Assembly: GCF_022549495.1 (NCBI RefSeq)
Contig: NZ_JAKZGD010000001.1
Coordinates: 124,001-188,000 of the forward strand
DNA length: 64,000 nt
Direction: 5' to 3'
DNA from: Acinetobacter sp. ANC 4805
GTDB taxonomy: Bacteria > Pseudomonadota > Gammaproteobacteria > Pseudomonadales > Moraxellaceae
The notes beneath the pieces were generated by a model that worked only from the letters and a program-made list of their open reading frames with translations, had not been told where the DNA came from and ran no database searches. The translations under genes and the position numbers were made by a program. Positions 7,535-18,330 of the stretch are shown in pieces (positions within the stretch are counted from its first letter, which is position 1; each line of letters starts with the position of its first letter).

Positions 7535-10252
7535 ATGGCGTTTTATGGCGACTCAGATGCGCAGGAAACCCAAGAATGGCAAGAAGCATTTGATTCAGTA
7601 TTACAACATATGGGCACGGAACGCGCTGCTTTCTTACTTGAAAAGCTCTATCAACGGGCAATTGCGAAGCATGTTCCAATCCAACGCTTAAATACACCTT
7701 ATCTCAATACCATTTCAGTCGAAGAACAACCTGCCATGCCTGGCGATCAAGATATGGAGCGCCGTATTCGCGCTTTGATCCGTTGGAACGCTTTGGCGAC
7801 GGTATTACGTGCAAATAAGACAGGCGATGATCTGGGTGGTCATCTTGCGAGTTTTGCATCATCTGCAACTTTATATGATGTGGGTTTTAACCATTTCTTT
7901 CGTGCAGCCTCAGATAACTTTGGCGGCGATATGATCTATTATCAAGGTCATTGTGCTCCAGGGATTTATGCGCGTTCTTTTTTAGAAGGGCGTTTAACTG
8001 AAGATCAACTCAATAATTTTCGCCGTGAGGTGGGGGGGAATGGTCTACCAAGCTATCCACATCCTTATTTAATGCCTGACTATTGGCAGTTCCCAACTGT
8101 ATCTATGGGTTTGGGTCCAATTATGTCGATTTACCAAGCACACATTCAAAAGTACTTGATGAATCGTGGTTTGATTAAAGAAGAAAATCGTAAAGTCTGG
8201 GCTTATCTGGGCGATGGTGAGATGGATGAGCCAGAAAGTACGGGTGCAATTTCACTTGCCGGTCGTGAAAAGCTGGATAACCTGATTTGGGTCGTGAACT
8301 GTAACTTACAGCGCCTAGATGGTCCTGTACGTGGTAACGGTAAAATTATTCAAGAATTAGAATCTTTATTCCGTGGTGCGGGATGGCGTGTCATTAAAGT
8401 GGTGTGGGGTCGTCATTGGGATCCACTACTTGCTCAAGATTCTTCAGGCGCTTTAAAAGCGGTCATGGAAGAAACAGTGGATGGTGAGTACCAGCGCTAT
8501 CAAGTGAAAGGTGGTGCATATACCCGTGAGAAATTCTTTGGCAAGTACCCAGAAGCTGCGGAACTGGTAAAAGATTTAAGTGATGAAGACATCGATAATC
8601 TTAACCGTGGTGGTCACGACCCGTACAAAGTTTTTGCTGCCTATGCAGAAGCAATGAAAGCCAAAGGTCAACCAACTGTTATCCTTGCAAAAACGGTTAA
8701 AGGCTACGGTTTGTCTGAAGAAATTGAAGCGGTAAATAAAACGCACCAAATCAAAAAAATGCAGATCGATTCATTAAAGTATGTCCGTGATCGTTTTAAT
8801 TTGCCATTTAATGATGAGCAACTTGAAGAATTACCATTCTATCGTCCAGCAGAAAACTCACCAGAATTAAAATATATGAAAGCGCGTCGCGAGGCTTTAG
8901 GTGGTTATTTGCCTGCTCGACGTAAAGAAAGTGCAGCTTTACCGATCCCTGAACTTTCAGTGTTTGATGGTGTACTCAAAGGCAGCGGCGGTAAAGAACA
9001 ATCAACCACCATGTTAATGGTACGTTTGATCGCCGCGTTATTGAAAGAAAAAGCGATTAAAGATCATGTGGTGCCAATCGTTCCTGATGAAGCACGTACC
9101 TTTGGTTTAGAAGGGATGTTCCGTCAGCTCGGTATTTATGCTGCTCACGGACAAAAATATACACCTGAAGACAATGAACAGCTCATGAATTATCGTGAGG
9201 CGAAAGATGGTCATATGTTACAGGAAGGGATTAACGAAGCAGGTGCGATGAGTGCATGGGCTGCGTTAGGCACCAGTTATTCAACCAATAACTTGCCAAT
9301 GATCCCGATGTATATGTATTACTCAATGTTTGGTTTCCAGCGCATTGGTGATATTGCATGGGCGGCAGGTGATGCTCAAGCACAAGGTTTCTTGTTGGGT
9401 GCAACAGCAGGTCGTACCACACTGAATGGAGAAGGTTTACAACATCAAGATGGTCATTCGCATATCTTGGCAGGCACGATTCCAAACTGTGTGTCCTATG
9501 ATCCTTGTTTTGGTTATGAACTCGCAGTGATTGTGCATGATGGTTTAAAACGCATGTATCAAAATCAAGAACGTGTGTTCTATTACCTGACCGTGATGAA
9601 TGAAAACTATGAACATCCTGAAATGCCAGAAGGTATTGAGGATGGGATTAAACGTGGCATGTACTTATTGCAGAAAGATGAGCAAGCAAGTGTTCAACTG
9701 CTTGGGTCTGGTGTCATTCTGCGTGAAGTCATTAAAGCAGCGAAAATTCTTCGTGATGAATATCAAATCCATTCAAATGTATGGAGCGTGACCAGCTTTA
9801 ACGAGTTAGCACGTGATGGTATGGCATGTGATGAATATAACCGCTTACATCCGTTGGCTGAAACAGCACAAGAATCTTGGGTGTCACAACAATTACGTCA
9901 TACTGATGGGATTGTGGTGTCTGCAACCGATCATATGCGTGCCTATAGCGAACAAATTCGTGCCTATCTACCAGACAACCGCCCATATGTCACATTAGGT
10001 ACAGATGGTTATGGTCGTTCAGATACGCGTGCTAATTTGCGTAGCTATTTCGGTGTTGATGCTGCACATATTGTGGTTGCAACCTTGAAAAAACTCGCAG
10101 ACGAAGGTGAGGTCGAAAATCGCTTAGTCAAAGATGCAATCTCATCTTTTGAATTAGATACTGATCGTCCAGTGGCATGGGCACCTCAGGCACATCCTGA
10201 AGTTCAAGCTGTAGCGGCATACCATGAAAGTCAAACAGGTGAGGGGAACTAA
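7535..10252 (+). CDS. aceE: Pyruvate dehydrogenase E1 component (homodimeric type)
   Basis: E1 decarboxylates pyruvate with thiamine diphosphate and passes the acetyl group to E2 lipoyl arms. The thiamine-diphosphate/Mg motif is visible as GDGEMDEPESTG followed by LIWVVNCNLQ near residues 225-255. The transketolase-like middle and C-terminal domains are complete. I chose ATG 7535 (905 residues, MAFYGDSDAQETQEW) because AAAAGG is eight bases upstream; a GTG at 7526 is possible but less likely. aceF follows after two bases, so the two form an operon. No lpd (E3) is present in the window. Confidence 0.97.
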   Translation: MAFYGDSDAQETQEWQEAFDSVLQHMGTERAAFLLEKLYQRAIAKHVPIQRLNTPYLNTISVEEQPAMPGDQDMERRIRALIRWNALATVLRANKTGDDLGGHLASFASSATLYDVGFNHFFRAASDNFGGDMIYYQGHCAPGIYARSFLEGRLTEDQLNNFRREVGGNGLPSYPHPYLMPDYWQFPTVSMGLGPIMSIYQAHIQKYLMNRGLIKEENRKVWAYLGDGEMDEPESTGAISLAGREKLDNLIWVVNCNLQRLDGPVRGNGKIIQELESLFRGAGWRVIKVVWGRHWDPLLAQDSSGALKAVMEETVDGEYQRYQVKGGAYTREKFFGKYPEAAELVKDLSDEDIDNLNRGGHDPYKVFAAYAEAMKAKGQPTVILAKTVKGYGLSEEIEAVNKTHQIKKMQIDSLKYVRDRFNLPFNDEQLEELPFYRPAENSPELKYMKARREALGGYLPARRKESAALPIPELSVFDGVLKGSGGKEQSTTMLMVRLIAALLKEKAIKDHVVPIVPDEARTFGLEGMFRQLGIYAAHGQKYTPEDNEQLMNYREAKDGHMLQEGINEAGAMSAWAALGTSYSTNNLPMIPMYMYYSMFGFQRIGDIAWAAGDAQAQGFLLGATAGRTTLNGEGLQHQDGHSHILAGTIPNCVSYDPCFGYELAVIVHDGLKRMYQNQERVFYYLTVMNENYEHPEMPEGIEDGIKRGMYLLQKDEQASVQLLGSGVILREVIKAAKILRDEYQIHSNVWSVTSFNELARDGMACDEYNRLHPLAETAQESWVSQQLRHTDGIVVSATDHMRAYSEQIRAYLPDNRPYVTLGTDGYGRSDTRANLRSYFGVDAAHIVVATLKKLADEGEVENRLVKDAISSFELDTDRPVAWAPQAHPEVQAVAAYHESQTGEGN

Positions 10253-10254
10253 TT

Positions 10255-12189
10255 ATGCAAATCCAAGCACCTGATATTGGCGTGGATAAGGCAGTCGTTG
10301 CCGAAATCTTGGTAAAAGTGGGCGATCATGTTGCAGTCGAAGATAGTCTCTTGGTTTTAGAATCAGATAAGGCGGCAGTTGAAGTACCAAGTACTGCAGC
10401 AGGGATTGTCAAAAGTATTCTGGTGCAACAAGGCGATGAAGTTACTGAAGGCGTCGCATTAATTGAATTGGAATCTGAGTCTGCTGTTGAAGCACCTGCG
10501 AACGAAGTACCGAAATCGGAAGTACCAAAAGCAGAGGCTCAAACTGTAGAAGTTACAACTCAAGCTCAAGTCGCTCCTGCCGCGACAGCAAGCCAAGTGA
10601 TTGATGTGAAAGTCCCAGATATTGGGGTGGAAAAAGCATTGGTTGCTGAAGTCTTGGTCAAAGTCGGTGATGAGATTGAGGCTGAGCAAAGCATCGTGGT
10701 GGTTGAATCAGATAAAGCCACCGTAGAAGTGCCAAGCTCGATTGCTGGTGTGGTTGAAACGATTCAGATTAAAGAAGGTGATAGTGTTAAAGAAGGCGTG
10801 GTGTTGATTCAAGTCAAAACGACAGTCGTCGCAGCTCCTGTAGTTTCAGAAGCACGCCCAACTCCAGTAGAAGCAGCCGTTCCTATATCGGCTACAACTG
10901 GTGAAATCGAGATTACAGTGCCTGATCTCGGTGTGGAAAAAGCCTTGGTTTCAGAAATCTTAGTCAGCGTTGGCGATTATGTCGAAGCGCAACAAAGTTT
11001 ATGCGTGGTCGAGTCAGACAAAGCTTCGGTTGAAGTCCCTAGCGCATCTGCTGGAATTGTCAAAGCCATTCATGTTTCACTCAATCAAGAAGTTCGTCAA
11101 GGTATTGCTTTGGCAACGATTGAATTGAGTGGTTCGGCGGCTGCACAGGCAGTGCCAAAAGCTCAGCCTACAGTTGCTGCAACAGCGACGACGACAGTAG
11201 CAAAATCACAGCCAGTAGTCGCTTCGCAAACAGCCTCAGCGCAACCCGAAAAGTTGAGCAAAGAGCAAGAAATTGCGAATGCGAAAGTGTATGCAGGGCC
11301 TGCGGTACGTAAACTGGCGCGTGAGTTAGGTGTAGTGCTTGGACAGGTTAAAGCTTCAGGTGAGCATGGTCGTGTGATAAAAGAAGATGTGTTCGCACAT
11401 GTGAAAACACGCCTAACAGCACCGCAGGCAGCTCCAACAGTTCAAATTGCTCCAATTGCTTCAGGTCTGCCATCATTACCAGATTTCACTGCATTTGGTG
11501 GCGGTGAAGTGAAAGCGATGACGCGTTTACAGCAAGTGTCTGTGCCGCAGTTATCATTGAACAACTTCATTCCACAAGTGACACAGTTTGATTTGGCTGA
11601 TATTACTGAGCTTGAAGCGTGGCGTGGAGAACTGAAAGATGGGTTTAAAAAGCAAGGTTTAAGCTTGACCATCTTGGCTTTCATTGCGAAAGCTGTTGCA
11701 CATTTGCTGAAAGAAGAGCCTTATTTTGCTGGGCATTTGGCGGATGATCAGAAGTCGGTATTGTTACGTAATGAAATCCATATGGGAATCGCGGTGGCAA
11801 CACCAGATGGTTTAACCGTTCCTGTATTGCGTAATCCTGATCAAAAGTCGATTAAGCAAATTGCAGCTGAATTGGCTGAACTGAGTCAAAAAGCACGTGA
11901 TCGTAAATTGTCGCCGAAAGATTTACAAGGTGCTAACTTTACCATTACCAGTTTAGGTAGTATTGGTGGAACCGCATTTACGCCATTGGTGAATTGGCCT
12001 CAAGTGGCAATTCTAGGGATCTCGCCTGCAACCATGCAACCCGTATGGAATGGTAAAGACTTCGATCCTCGTTTGATGTTGCCATTGTCATTGTCTTATG
12101 ATCATCGTGTCATTAATGGTGCAGACGCAGCACGCTTTACCAATAAATTGACGAAGTTGCTAAAAGACATTCGTAACTTGTTGCTCTAA
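10255..12189 (+). CDS. aceF: Dihydrolipoamide acetyltransferase (E2) with three lipoyl domains
   Basis: This 644-residue E2 core of pyruvate dehydrogenase has three tandem lipoyl domains with lipoylated lysines in ESDKAAVEVP, ESDKATVEVP and ESDKASVEVP (near residues 40, 158 and 260). They are joined by Ala/Pro/Val-rich linkers. A peripheral subunit-binding domain (VYAGPAVRKLARELGVVLG) and the catalytic domain ending in SYDHRVINGADAARF follow. Three lipoyl domains match the E. coli type of E2. It is translated right after aceE. Confidence 0.97.
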   Translation: MQIQAPDIGVDKAVVAEILVKVGDHVAVEDSLLVLESDKAAVEVPSTAAGIVKSILVQQGDEVTEGVALIELESESAVEAPANEVPKSEVPKAEAQTVEVTTQAQVAPAATASQVIDVKVPDIGVEKALVAEVLVKVGDEIEAEQSIVVVESDKATVEVPSSIAGVVETIQIKEGDSVKEGVVLIQVKTTVVAAPVVSEARPTPVEAAVPISATTGEIEITVPDLGVEKALVSEILVSVGDYVEAQQSLCVVESDKASVEVPSASAGIVKAIHVSLNQEVRQGIALATIELSGSAAAQAVPKAQPTVAATATTTVAKSQPVVASQTASAQPEKLSKEQEIANAKVYAGPAVRKLARELGVVLGQVKASGEHGRVIKEDVFAHVKTRLTAPQAAPTVQIAPIASGLPSLPDFTAFGGGEVKAMTRLQQVSVPQLSLNNFIPQVTQFDLADITELEAWRGELKDGFKKQGLSLTILAFIAKAVAHLLKEEPYFAGHLADDQKSVLLRNEIHMGIAVATPDGLTVPVLRNPDQKSIKQIAAELAELSQKARDRKLSPKDLQGANFTITSLGSIGGTAFTPLVNWPQVAILGISPATMQPVWNGKDFDPRLMLPLSLSYDHRVINGADAARFTNKLTKLLKDIRNLLL

Positions 12190-12206
12190 TATATTTGTAA
12201 ATTTGG

Positions 12207-12236
12207 AAAACCTCGCTCAAGCGGGGTTTTTTATTT
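12207..12236 (+). terminator. Intrinsic terminator after aceF
   Basis: AAAACCTCGC-tcaa-GCGGGGTTTT forms a strong stem followed by a T-rich stretch. It ends the aceEF operon. Confidence 0.9.
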
Positions 12237-12327
12237 TTTCAGGATCAAAATGTGGTTTTATTTGTTTAAGCTTTTCTCTAAAAGTGATGTAGATTGATAA
12301 AATTTTTATTTGAAAGAAGGAATAAGA

Positions 12328-12615
12328 ATGTTCGTGATATATCGAGTTGTATTGCCGATATTGCTTACTATTTTTGTATTAATGGGTTTATGGGTCAATT
12401 TCCTCCATTTCTCATCAGATTGGGTCATGTATATCGTCATGGGCTTGGAGATGCTCGCGGCAACAATCGTTGTGAGCATGGAATATCAAGCTCAAAATGT
12501 TGGTGGTGCAAGCGGTTGGGGAATTTTTGGTTTTTTGGGATTGAGTGTGAATTTAGCTTTTTTGCTCGGTATTGCCCGCTTGCTGATTTGGAGTTACCAA
12601 AAATTTTGGGCATAA
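12328..12615 (+). CDS. Small membrane protein of unknown function
   Basis: The 95-residue product has three predicted membrane segments (VLPILLTIFVLMGLWVNFL, WVMYIVMGLEMLAATIVV and the GWGIFGFLGLSVNLAFLLGIARLLIW region) and few charged residues. I recognise no family. ATG 12328 is preceded by AGAAGG at a good distance; an in-frame TTG at 12310 would add six residues. It lies just upstream of the manganese riboswitch, between aceF and the transporter gene. I saw no terminator after it, so read-through into the riboswitch leader is possible. Confidence 0.65.
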   Translation: MFVIYRVVLPILLTIFVLMGLWVNFLHFSSDWVMYIVMGLEMLAATIVVSMEYQAQNVGGASGWGIFGFLGLSVNLAFLLGIARLLIWSYQKFWA

Positions 12616-12654
12616 CGATTTAAAAAGTTCTGATTGTTTGGTAAAATGCACTCA

Positions 12655-12790
12655 CTTCATTGGGGAGTAGCCGCTCTTTACGCAAAGTAAAGAGGTGATG
12701 ATCAACATAATTGTTCAACAGAACATGGTCATCATAGCAAAGAACCAAAAACGGCTTTTCAGCCGTGCTTTTGTTGGCAAGACCTTTGAT
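12655..12790 (+). promoter_or_regulatory. yybP-ykoY manganese riboswitch
   Basis: The conserved 5' box GGGGAGTAGC is at 12662-12671. A hairpin CTCTTTAC-gcaaa-GTAAAGAG, a long imperfect arm and the hairpin ACGGCT-tttc-AGCCGT follow. The conserved closing segment GGCAAGACCTTT is at 12776-12787. These boxes are diagnostic for the Mn2+-sensing yybP-ykoY class. The downstream gene encodes a TMEM165/GDT1-type transporter, a usual partner. I infer that Mn2+ binding turns on expression of an Mn exporter. Confidence 0.88.
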
Positions 12791-12819
12791 TTTCCACTCT
12801 GCATCAATCTATTTGATTT

Positions 12820-12862
12820 TGGCTAGCAGGAGGGGTAGGTCATCGGTATATTTTGCTAGCCA
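12820..12862 (+). promoter_or_regulatory. Hairpin in the riboswitch expression platform, purine-rich box in the loop
   Basis: A perfect 9-bp inverted repeat (TGGCTAGCA / TGCTAGCCA) encloses a Shine-Dalgarno-like AGGAGGGG at 12828-12835. That box is too far (39 bases) from ATG 12875 to act directly unless the RNA folds. AGGTC at 12837-12841 is complementary to GACCT at 12781-12785 in the aptamer's closing strand, which offers an alternative pairing. The switching model is an inference. Confidence 0.5.
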
Positions 12863-12874
12863 GAGCATTCAACT

Positions 12875-13450
12875 ATGTATGAATTCCTCATCTCGACTTC
12901 AATTGTTGCCCTTGCAGAAATGGGTGATAAAACACAATTACTTGCGCTTTTACTTGCAGCCCGTTTCCGTAAACCAGTTCCAATTCTGATCGCTATATTG
13001 TTAGCCACCACCATCAATCATGGTATTTCCGCTGTTTTAGGACAATGGATTACCACTGTGTTCAGCCCTGAAATTTTATTGTGGATTCTGGCACTTGGCT
13101 TTATTGGGATGGCGATCTGGATGCTGATCCCTGATGAATTGGGTGATGAAACTGAAAGCATTAATAAATGGCAAAAGTTTGGCGTGTTTGGTGCGACCTT
13201 TATTTTATTTTTCTTGGCGGAAATTGGCGATAAGACGCAAATTGCTACGGTTGCTTTAGCTGCACGTTTTGACAGTATTTTTTGGGTGATGTGTGGTACG
13301 ACGGTGGGAATGATGCTTGCTAATGCTCCTGCAGTGTTTATTGGCGACAAATTGGCAGATAAATTACCAATTTCATTGATTCATAAAATTGGTGCTGCGA
13401 TTTTCTTGGTTGTGGGTCTTTCGGCATTGGTACAGCATTATTTCTTTTGA
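12875..13450 (+). CDS. TMEM165/GDT1 (UPF0016) family transporter, probable Mn2+ exporter
   Basis: The 191-residue inner-membrane protein has about six membrane segments in two homologous halves. Each half carries the family motif E-x-G-D-K-T: AEMGDKTQLLAL near residue 15 and AEIGDKTQIATV near residue 116. Members move Mn2+ (and Ca2+) out of the cytoplasm in bacteria. The manganese riboswitch directly upstream supports that role here. The ATG at 12875 is the only reasonable start: a stop at 12857 blocks extension. The nearest ribosome-binding match is a weak AGAG. Confidence 0.9.
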   Translation: MYEFLISTSIVALAEMGDKTQLLALLLAARFRKPVPILIAILLATTINHGISAVLGQWITTVFSPEILLWILALGFIGMAIWMLIPDELGDETESINKWQKFGVFGATFILFFLAEIGDKTQIATVALAARFDSIFWVMCGTTVGMMLANAPAVFIGDKLADKLPISLIHKIGAAIFLVVGLSALVQHYFF

Positions 13451-13479
13451 TACCGCTATATTATCTGAAATAAAAAATC

Positions 13480-13508
13480 GACCCATCCAAAAGTGATGGG
13501 TCTTTTCT
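13480..13508 (+). terminator. Intrinsic terminator after the UPF0016 gene
   Basis: An 8-bp perfect stem, GACCCATC / GATGGGTC, with a 7-base loop is followed by TTTTCTT. Confidence 0.85.
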
Positions 13509-13616
13509 TATAAATTACGATAAAAGTCCAATATATGATTGAAACAATAATAAAATCCCATTATTTTATTAAGGAATTAAAATATTTCATATTTAAAGAA
13601 TTTTTATGGGGTTGAC

Positions 13617-14414
13617 ATGAGTTTCGAGAGGACTACATCGCAAATACTATTTGATAATGGTACGCATAAATGCATTAGTTTTACCAGTTTAGTCAAAGGT
13701 GAAGGCATTCAAGCCAATCAATTTCTAATTATTGATCATGACCGTGCGGCAGTATTAGATCCAGGTGGCGATCTCACCTATGTGCCCTTAACAATGGAGT
13801 TGAGTCGTTATACCAAATTGAAAAATTTGGATTATGTGATGGCATCACACCAAGACCCCGACATTATTACCTCAATGCCACGTTGGTTGGTGTATACGGA
13901 TGCCAAAGTGGTGGCTTCTAAATTGTGGGCACGCTTTTTACCGCATTTGAATTCGGCATTTATGAGTGACCGTATGAAAGGCAATTGGGAAGAGCGTTTA
14001 ATTGAACTGTCAGATACTGGGCAGATTATTCCACTAGGTGAATCCTCGATTGTTGCTGTACCCGCGCATTTTCTACATTCGGTCGGTAATTTTCAGTTTT
14101 ACGACCCAACTGCAAAGATTTTGTTCTCAGGCGATATGGGGGCTTCGATCGTTGATGATGCAAGTCAACCAATTACTGATTTTGAAGCGCACATCAAAAA
14201 AATGAAGGGCTTCCATCAGCGTTATATGTGTTCCAATAAAGTGATTCGCTTGTGGGTCAATATGGTTCGCCAAATGGATCTTGATATGATTGTGCCTCAG
14301 CACGGTACAGCATTTGTCGGTAAAGAGATGATCAAGCAATTTTTGGATTGGATTGAGCAGCTAGAGTGCGGCGTAGATTTAATGAATGAATATGTTTTTA
14401 GTTGCCCTACTTAA
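13617..14414 (+). CDS. Metallo-beta-lactamase-fold di-iron (ODP-type) protein
   Basis: This 265-residue protein resembles the metallo-beta-lactamase module of flavodiiron proteins, without the flavodoxin domain. In place of the usual HxHxDH it has SHQDPDI (residues 77-83), with later ligand candidates in VPAHFLHSVGNFQFYD, ILFSGDMGAS and IVPQHGTAF. This ligand set is typical of oxygen-binding di-iron (ODP) proteins that reduce or sense O2. It has no signal peptide, so it is cytoplasmic, and it stands alone between two transcription units. The family call is fairly sure; the substrate (O2, NO or signalling) is open. Confidence 0.75.
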   Translation: MSFERTTSQILFDNGTHKCISFTSLVKGEGIQANQFLIIDHDRAAVLDPGGDLTYVPLTMELSRYTKLKNLDYVMASHQDPDIITSMPRWLVYTDAKVVASKLWARFLPHLNSAFMSDRMKGNWEERLIELSDTGQIIPLGESSIVAVPAHFLHSVGNFQFYDPTAKILFSGDMGASIVDDASQPITDFEAHIKKMKGFHQRYMCSNKVIRLWVNMVRQMDLDMIVPQHGTAFVGKEMIKQFLDWIEQLECGVDLMNEYVFSCPT

Positions 14415-16199
<1,785 letters not shown>

Positions 16200-16220
16200 T
16201 CTGTCGTAATTTAGGTAATA

Positions 16221-16252
16221 AAAAAACCGTCAGTTCGCTGACGGTTTTTTTG
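16221..16252 (+). terminator. Intrinsic terminator after guaB
   Basis: ACCGTCAG-ttcg-CTGACGGT is a perfect 8-bp stem capped by a UUCG tetraloop. It is flanked by A and T runs, so it may work in both directions. Confidence 0.93.
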
Positions 16253-16326
16253 GTTTTGGTGTAAAGTGAAGCAGATGGAAAATGATATGGCGATACGTCA
16301 TATAAAGATAAGAAAGTGAGTAAAAA

Positions 16327-17664
16327 ATGAGCTATTTTGGAACTGATGGAATTCGTGGTAAATTTGGACAAATGCCGATCACACCTGAATTTGCATTAAA
16401 ATTAGGTTTTGCCGCAGGAAAAGTATTAAAAAGAAATAGTCCTAAAAATAAGCCAATTGTGGTTATGGGTAAAGATACGCGTTTATCAGGTTATATTCTA
16501 GAAGCAGCTCTCCAAGCAGGTTTAAACGCAGCAGGTGTGTATGTGCATTTGTTGGGACCATTACCAACGCCTGCCATAGCGCATTTAACACGTGCTTTGC
16601 ATGCACATGCAGGTATTGTGATTTCAGCATCACATAACCCTTACTTTGATAATGGGATTAAATTTTTCTCAGGTGAAGGTAAAAAACTCCCAGATGCCTT
16701 ACAAAATGAGATCAATCAAGAATTAGAAAAAGATTTAGTGATTGATGATACGGCTAATCTAGGTAAAAGTGTTCGTGTAAAAGATGCAAATGGTCGATAC
16801 ATCGAATTCTGTAAATCAACATTTCCATACCACTTCGATCTTAGTAATCTCAAAATTGTAGTGGATTGTGCTAACGGCGCAGCATATAGCGTTGGTCCTT
16901 CAGTTTTTAGAGAGCTAGGTGCAAAAGTAATCCCCCTTTTTAATGAACCAGATGGTTTAAATATCAATGAAAATTGTGGATCAACCCATCCTGAATTTCT
17001 ACAAAAGGCTGTGGTTGATCACCAAGCCGATTTAGGTATTGCGTTTGATGGTGATGCAGATCGTGTCGTGATGGTGGATAAAAATGGTCAGCTGGTAGAT
17101 GGTGATCATATCCTGTATATCCTTGCAACTCAGGCCAAAAATAAACCAGCAGGTATTGTTGGAACAGTCATGAGTAATATGGCACTTGAGTTAGCATTAC
17201 AGAAAGCGGATGTCGGTTTTGTACGCGCAAAAGTCGGTGACCGCTATGTATTACAGGCATTAGAAGAAAATGGTTGGGTCACAGGTGGTGAGCCTTCAGG
17301 TCATATCTTAACGTTGGATAAGAGCACAACTGGTGATGCGATTATTGCCGCTTTACAAGTGCTCACGGTGATGGTTGAGCAAGCGAAAGCATTACATGAA
17401 TTAGTTGCAGACTTTGAATTATTTCCACAGGTGTTAATCAATGTTCGTTTACAGCACATGATTGATCCATATGCTGTTCCCGCTCTTGTTGCTGAATTTG
17501 AAAAAGCTGAACAACAGTTGAAAGGTCGTGGACGTATTTTGATTCGTAAATCAGGTACTGAACCTGTGATTCGAGTTATGGTAGAAGGAGATCAACAGCA
17601 GGAAGTGGATGCCATCGCAAATCATTTAGCCGATGCAGTCAGAGCTCATGCTCAAGCTGCTTAA
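16327..17664 (+). CDS. glmM: Phosphoglucosamine mutase
   Basis: GlmM converts glucosamine-6-phosphate to glucosamine-1-phosphate on the path to UDP-GlcNAc. The 445-residue protein begins [12 protein letters not shown]. The phosphoserine loop is [19 protein letters not shown] (near residues 97-115), the metal-binding loop is [14 protein letters not shown], the sugar-binding loop is VTGGEPSGH, and the phosphate-binding end is [20 protein letters not shown]. All catalytic loops are intact. pdxH and recJ follow closely, so the three probably form one transcript. Confidence 0.97.
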   Translation: MSYFGTDGIRGKFGQMPITPEFALKLGFAAGKVLKRNSPKNKPIVVMGKDTRLSGYILEAALQAGLNAAGVYVHLLGPLPTPAIAHLTRALHAHAGIVISASHNPYFDNGIKFFSGEGKKLPDALQNEINQELEKDLVIDDTANLGKSVRVKDANGRYIEFCKSTFPYHFDLSNLKIVVDCANGAAYSVGPSVFRELGAKVIPLFNEPDGLNINENCGSTHPEFLQKAVVDHQADLGIAFDGDADRVVMVDKNGQLVDGDHILYILATQAKNKPAGIVGTVMSNMALELALQKADVGFVRAKVGDRYVLQALEENGWVTGGEPSGHILTLDKSTTGDAIIAALQVLTVMVEQAKALHELVADFELFPQVLINVRLQHMIDPYAVPALVAEFEKAEQQLKGRGRILIRKSGTEPVIRVMVEGDQQQEVDAIANHLADAVRAHAQAA

Positions 17665-17676
17665 AGGAGAGTAATA

Positions 17677-18330
17677 ATGAATGATGTCATTAAAGACCTG
17701 AGTGAGCTTCGTTTAAGTTATGAACAAGGTGAGTTACACGAATCCCAGATGAGTGTAAATCCCCATGAGCAATTCTTGAATTGGTTCAATCATGCACTCA
17801 CTGCTCAATTACATGAACCGTATGCGATGTCTTTGGCGACAGCAAATGCTCAAGGTCGGCCACACGTGCGAACCGTTTTGTTACGTGGTGCGACAGAAGC
17901 TGGTTATGATTTTTACACCAATTATGATAGTCAGAAAGGATTAGACCTTGCGGAAAATCCTTATGCTGAACTTTTATTTTACTGGCCGAGTTTAGAACGT
18001 CAGGTACGTATCGGTGGTCAGGTTTCCAAGATTTCAGAACAGGAATCGACGGATTATTACCATAAGCGTCCACGTGATAGTCAGATTGCAGCACATATTA
18101 GTACGCCACAAAGTGGTGTCATTGAAAGCCGTGAGTTATTACAACAGCGTTTTCAAAACTTACAAAACCAAGTACATGAAGCTGAGTTGGATAAACCCGA
18201 ATTTTGGGGTGGTTATCGCTTAGATGCTGATTATTATGAATTCTGGCAAGGACGACCAAATCGTTTACATGATCGTTTAAGTTATGAAAAACAAAATGGA
18301 CTTTGGATTATTCAACGCTTGATGCCATAA
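17677..18330 (+). CDS. pdxH: Pyridoxamine 5'-phosphate oxidase
   Basis: This 217-residue FMN enzyme makes pyridoxal 5'-phosphate from PNP or PMP. Family features include the N-terminal DLSELRLSYEQGEL, the FMN site GRPHVRTVLLRGATEAGYDFYTN (split across two strands) and YWPSLERQVRIGG. The C-terminal signature is EFWQGRPNRLHDRLSYE. An AAAGGAG ribosome-binding site precedes ATG 17677, 12 bases after glmM. Its stop codon directly abuts the recJ start codon, so the two are likely translationally coupled. Confidence 0.96.
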   Translation: MNDVIKDLSELRLSYEQGELHESQMSVNPHEQFLNWFNHALTAQLHEPYAMSLATANAQGRPHVRTVLLRGATEAGYDFYTNYDSQKGLDLAENPYAELLFYWPSLERQVRIGGQVSKISEQESTDYYHKRPRDSQIAAHISTPQSGVIESRELLQQRFQNLQNQVHEAELDKPEFWGGYRLDADYYEFWQGRPNRLHDRLSYEKQNGLWIIQRLMP

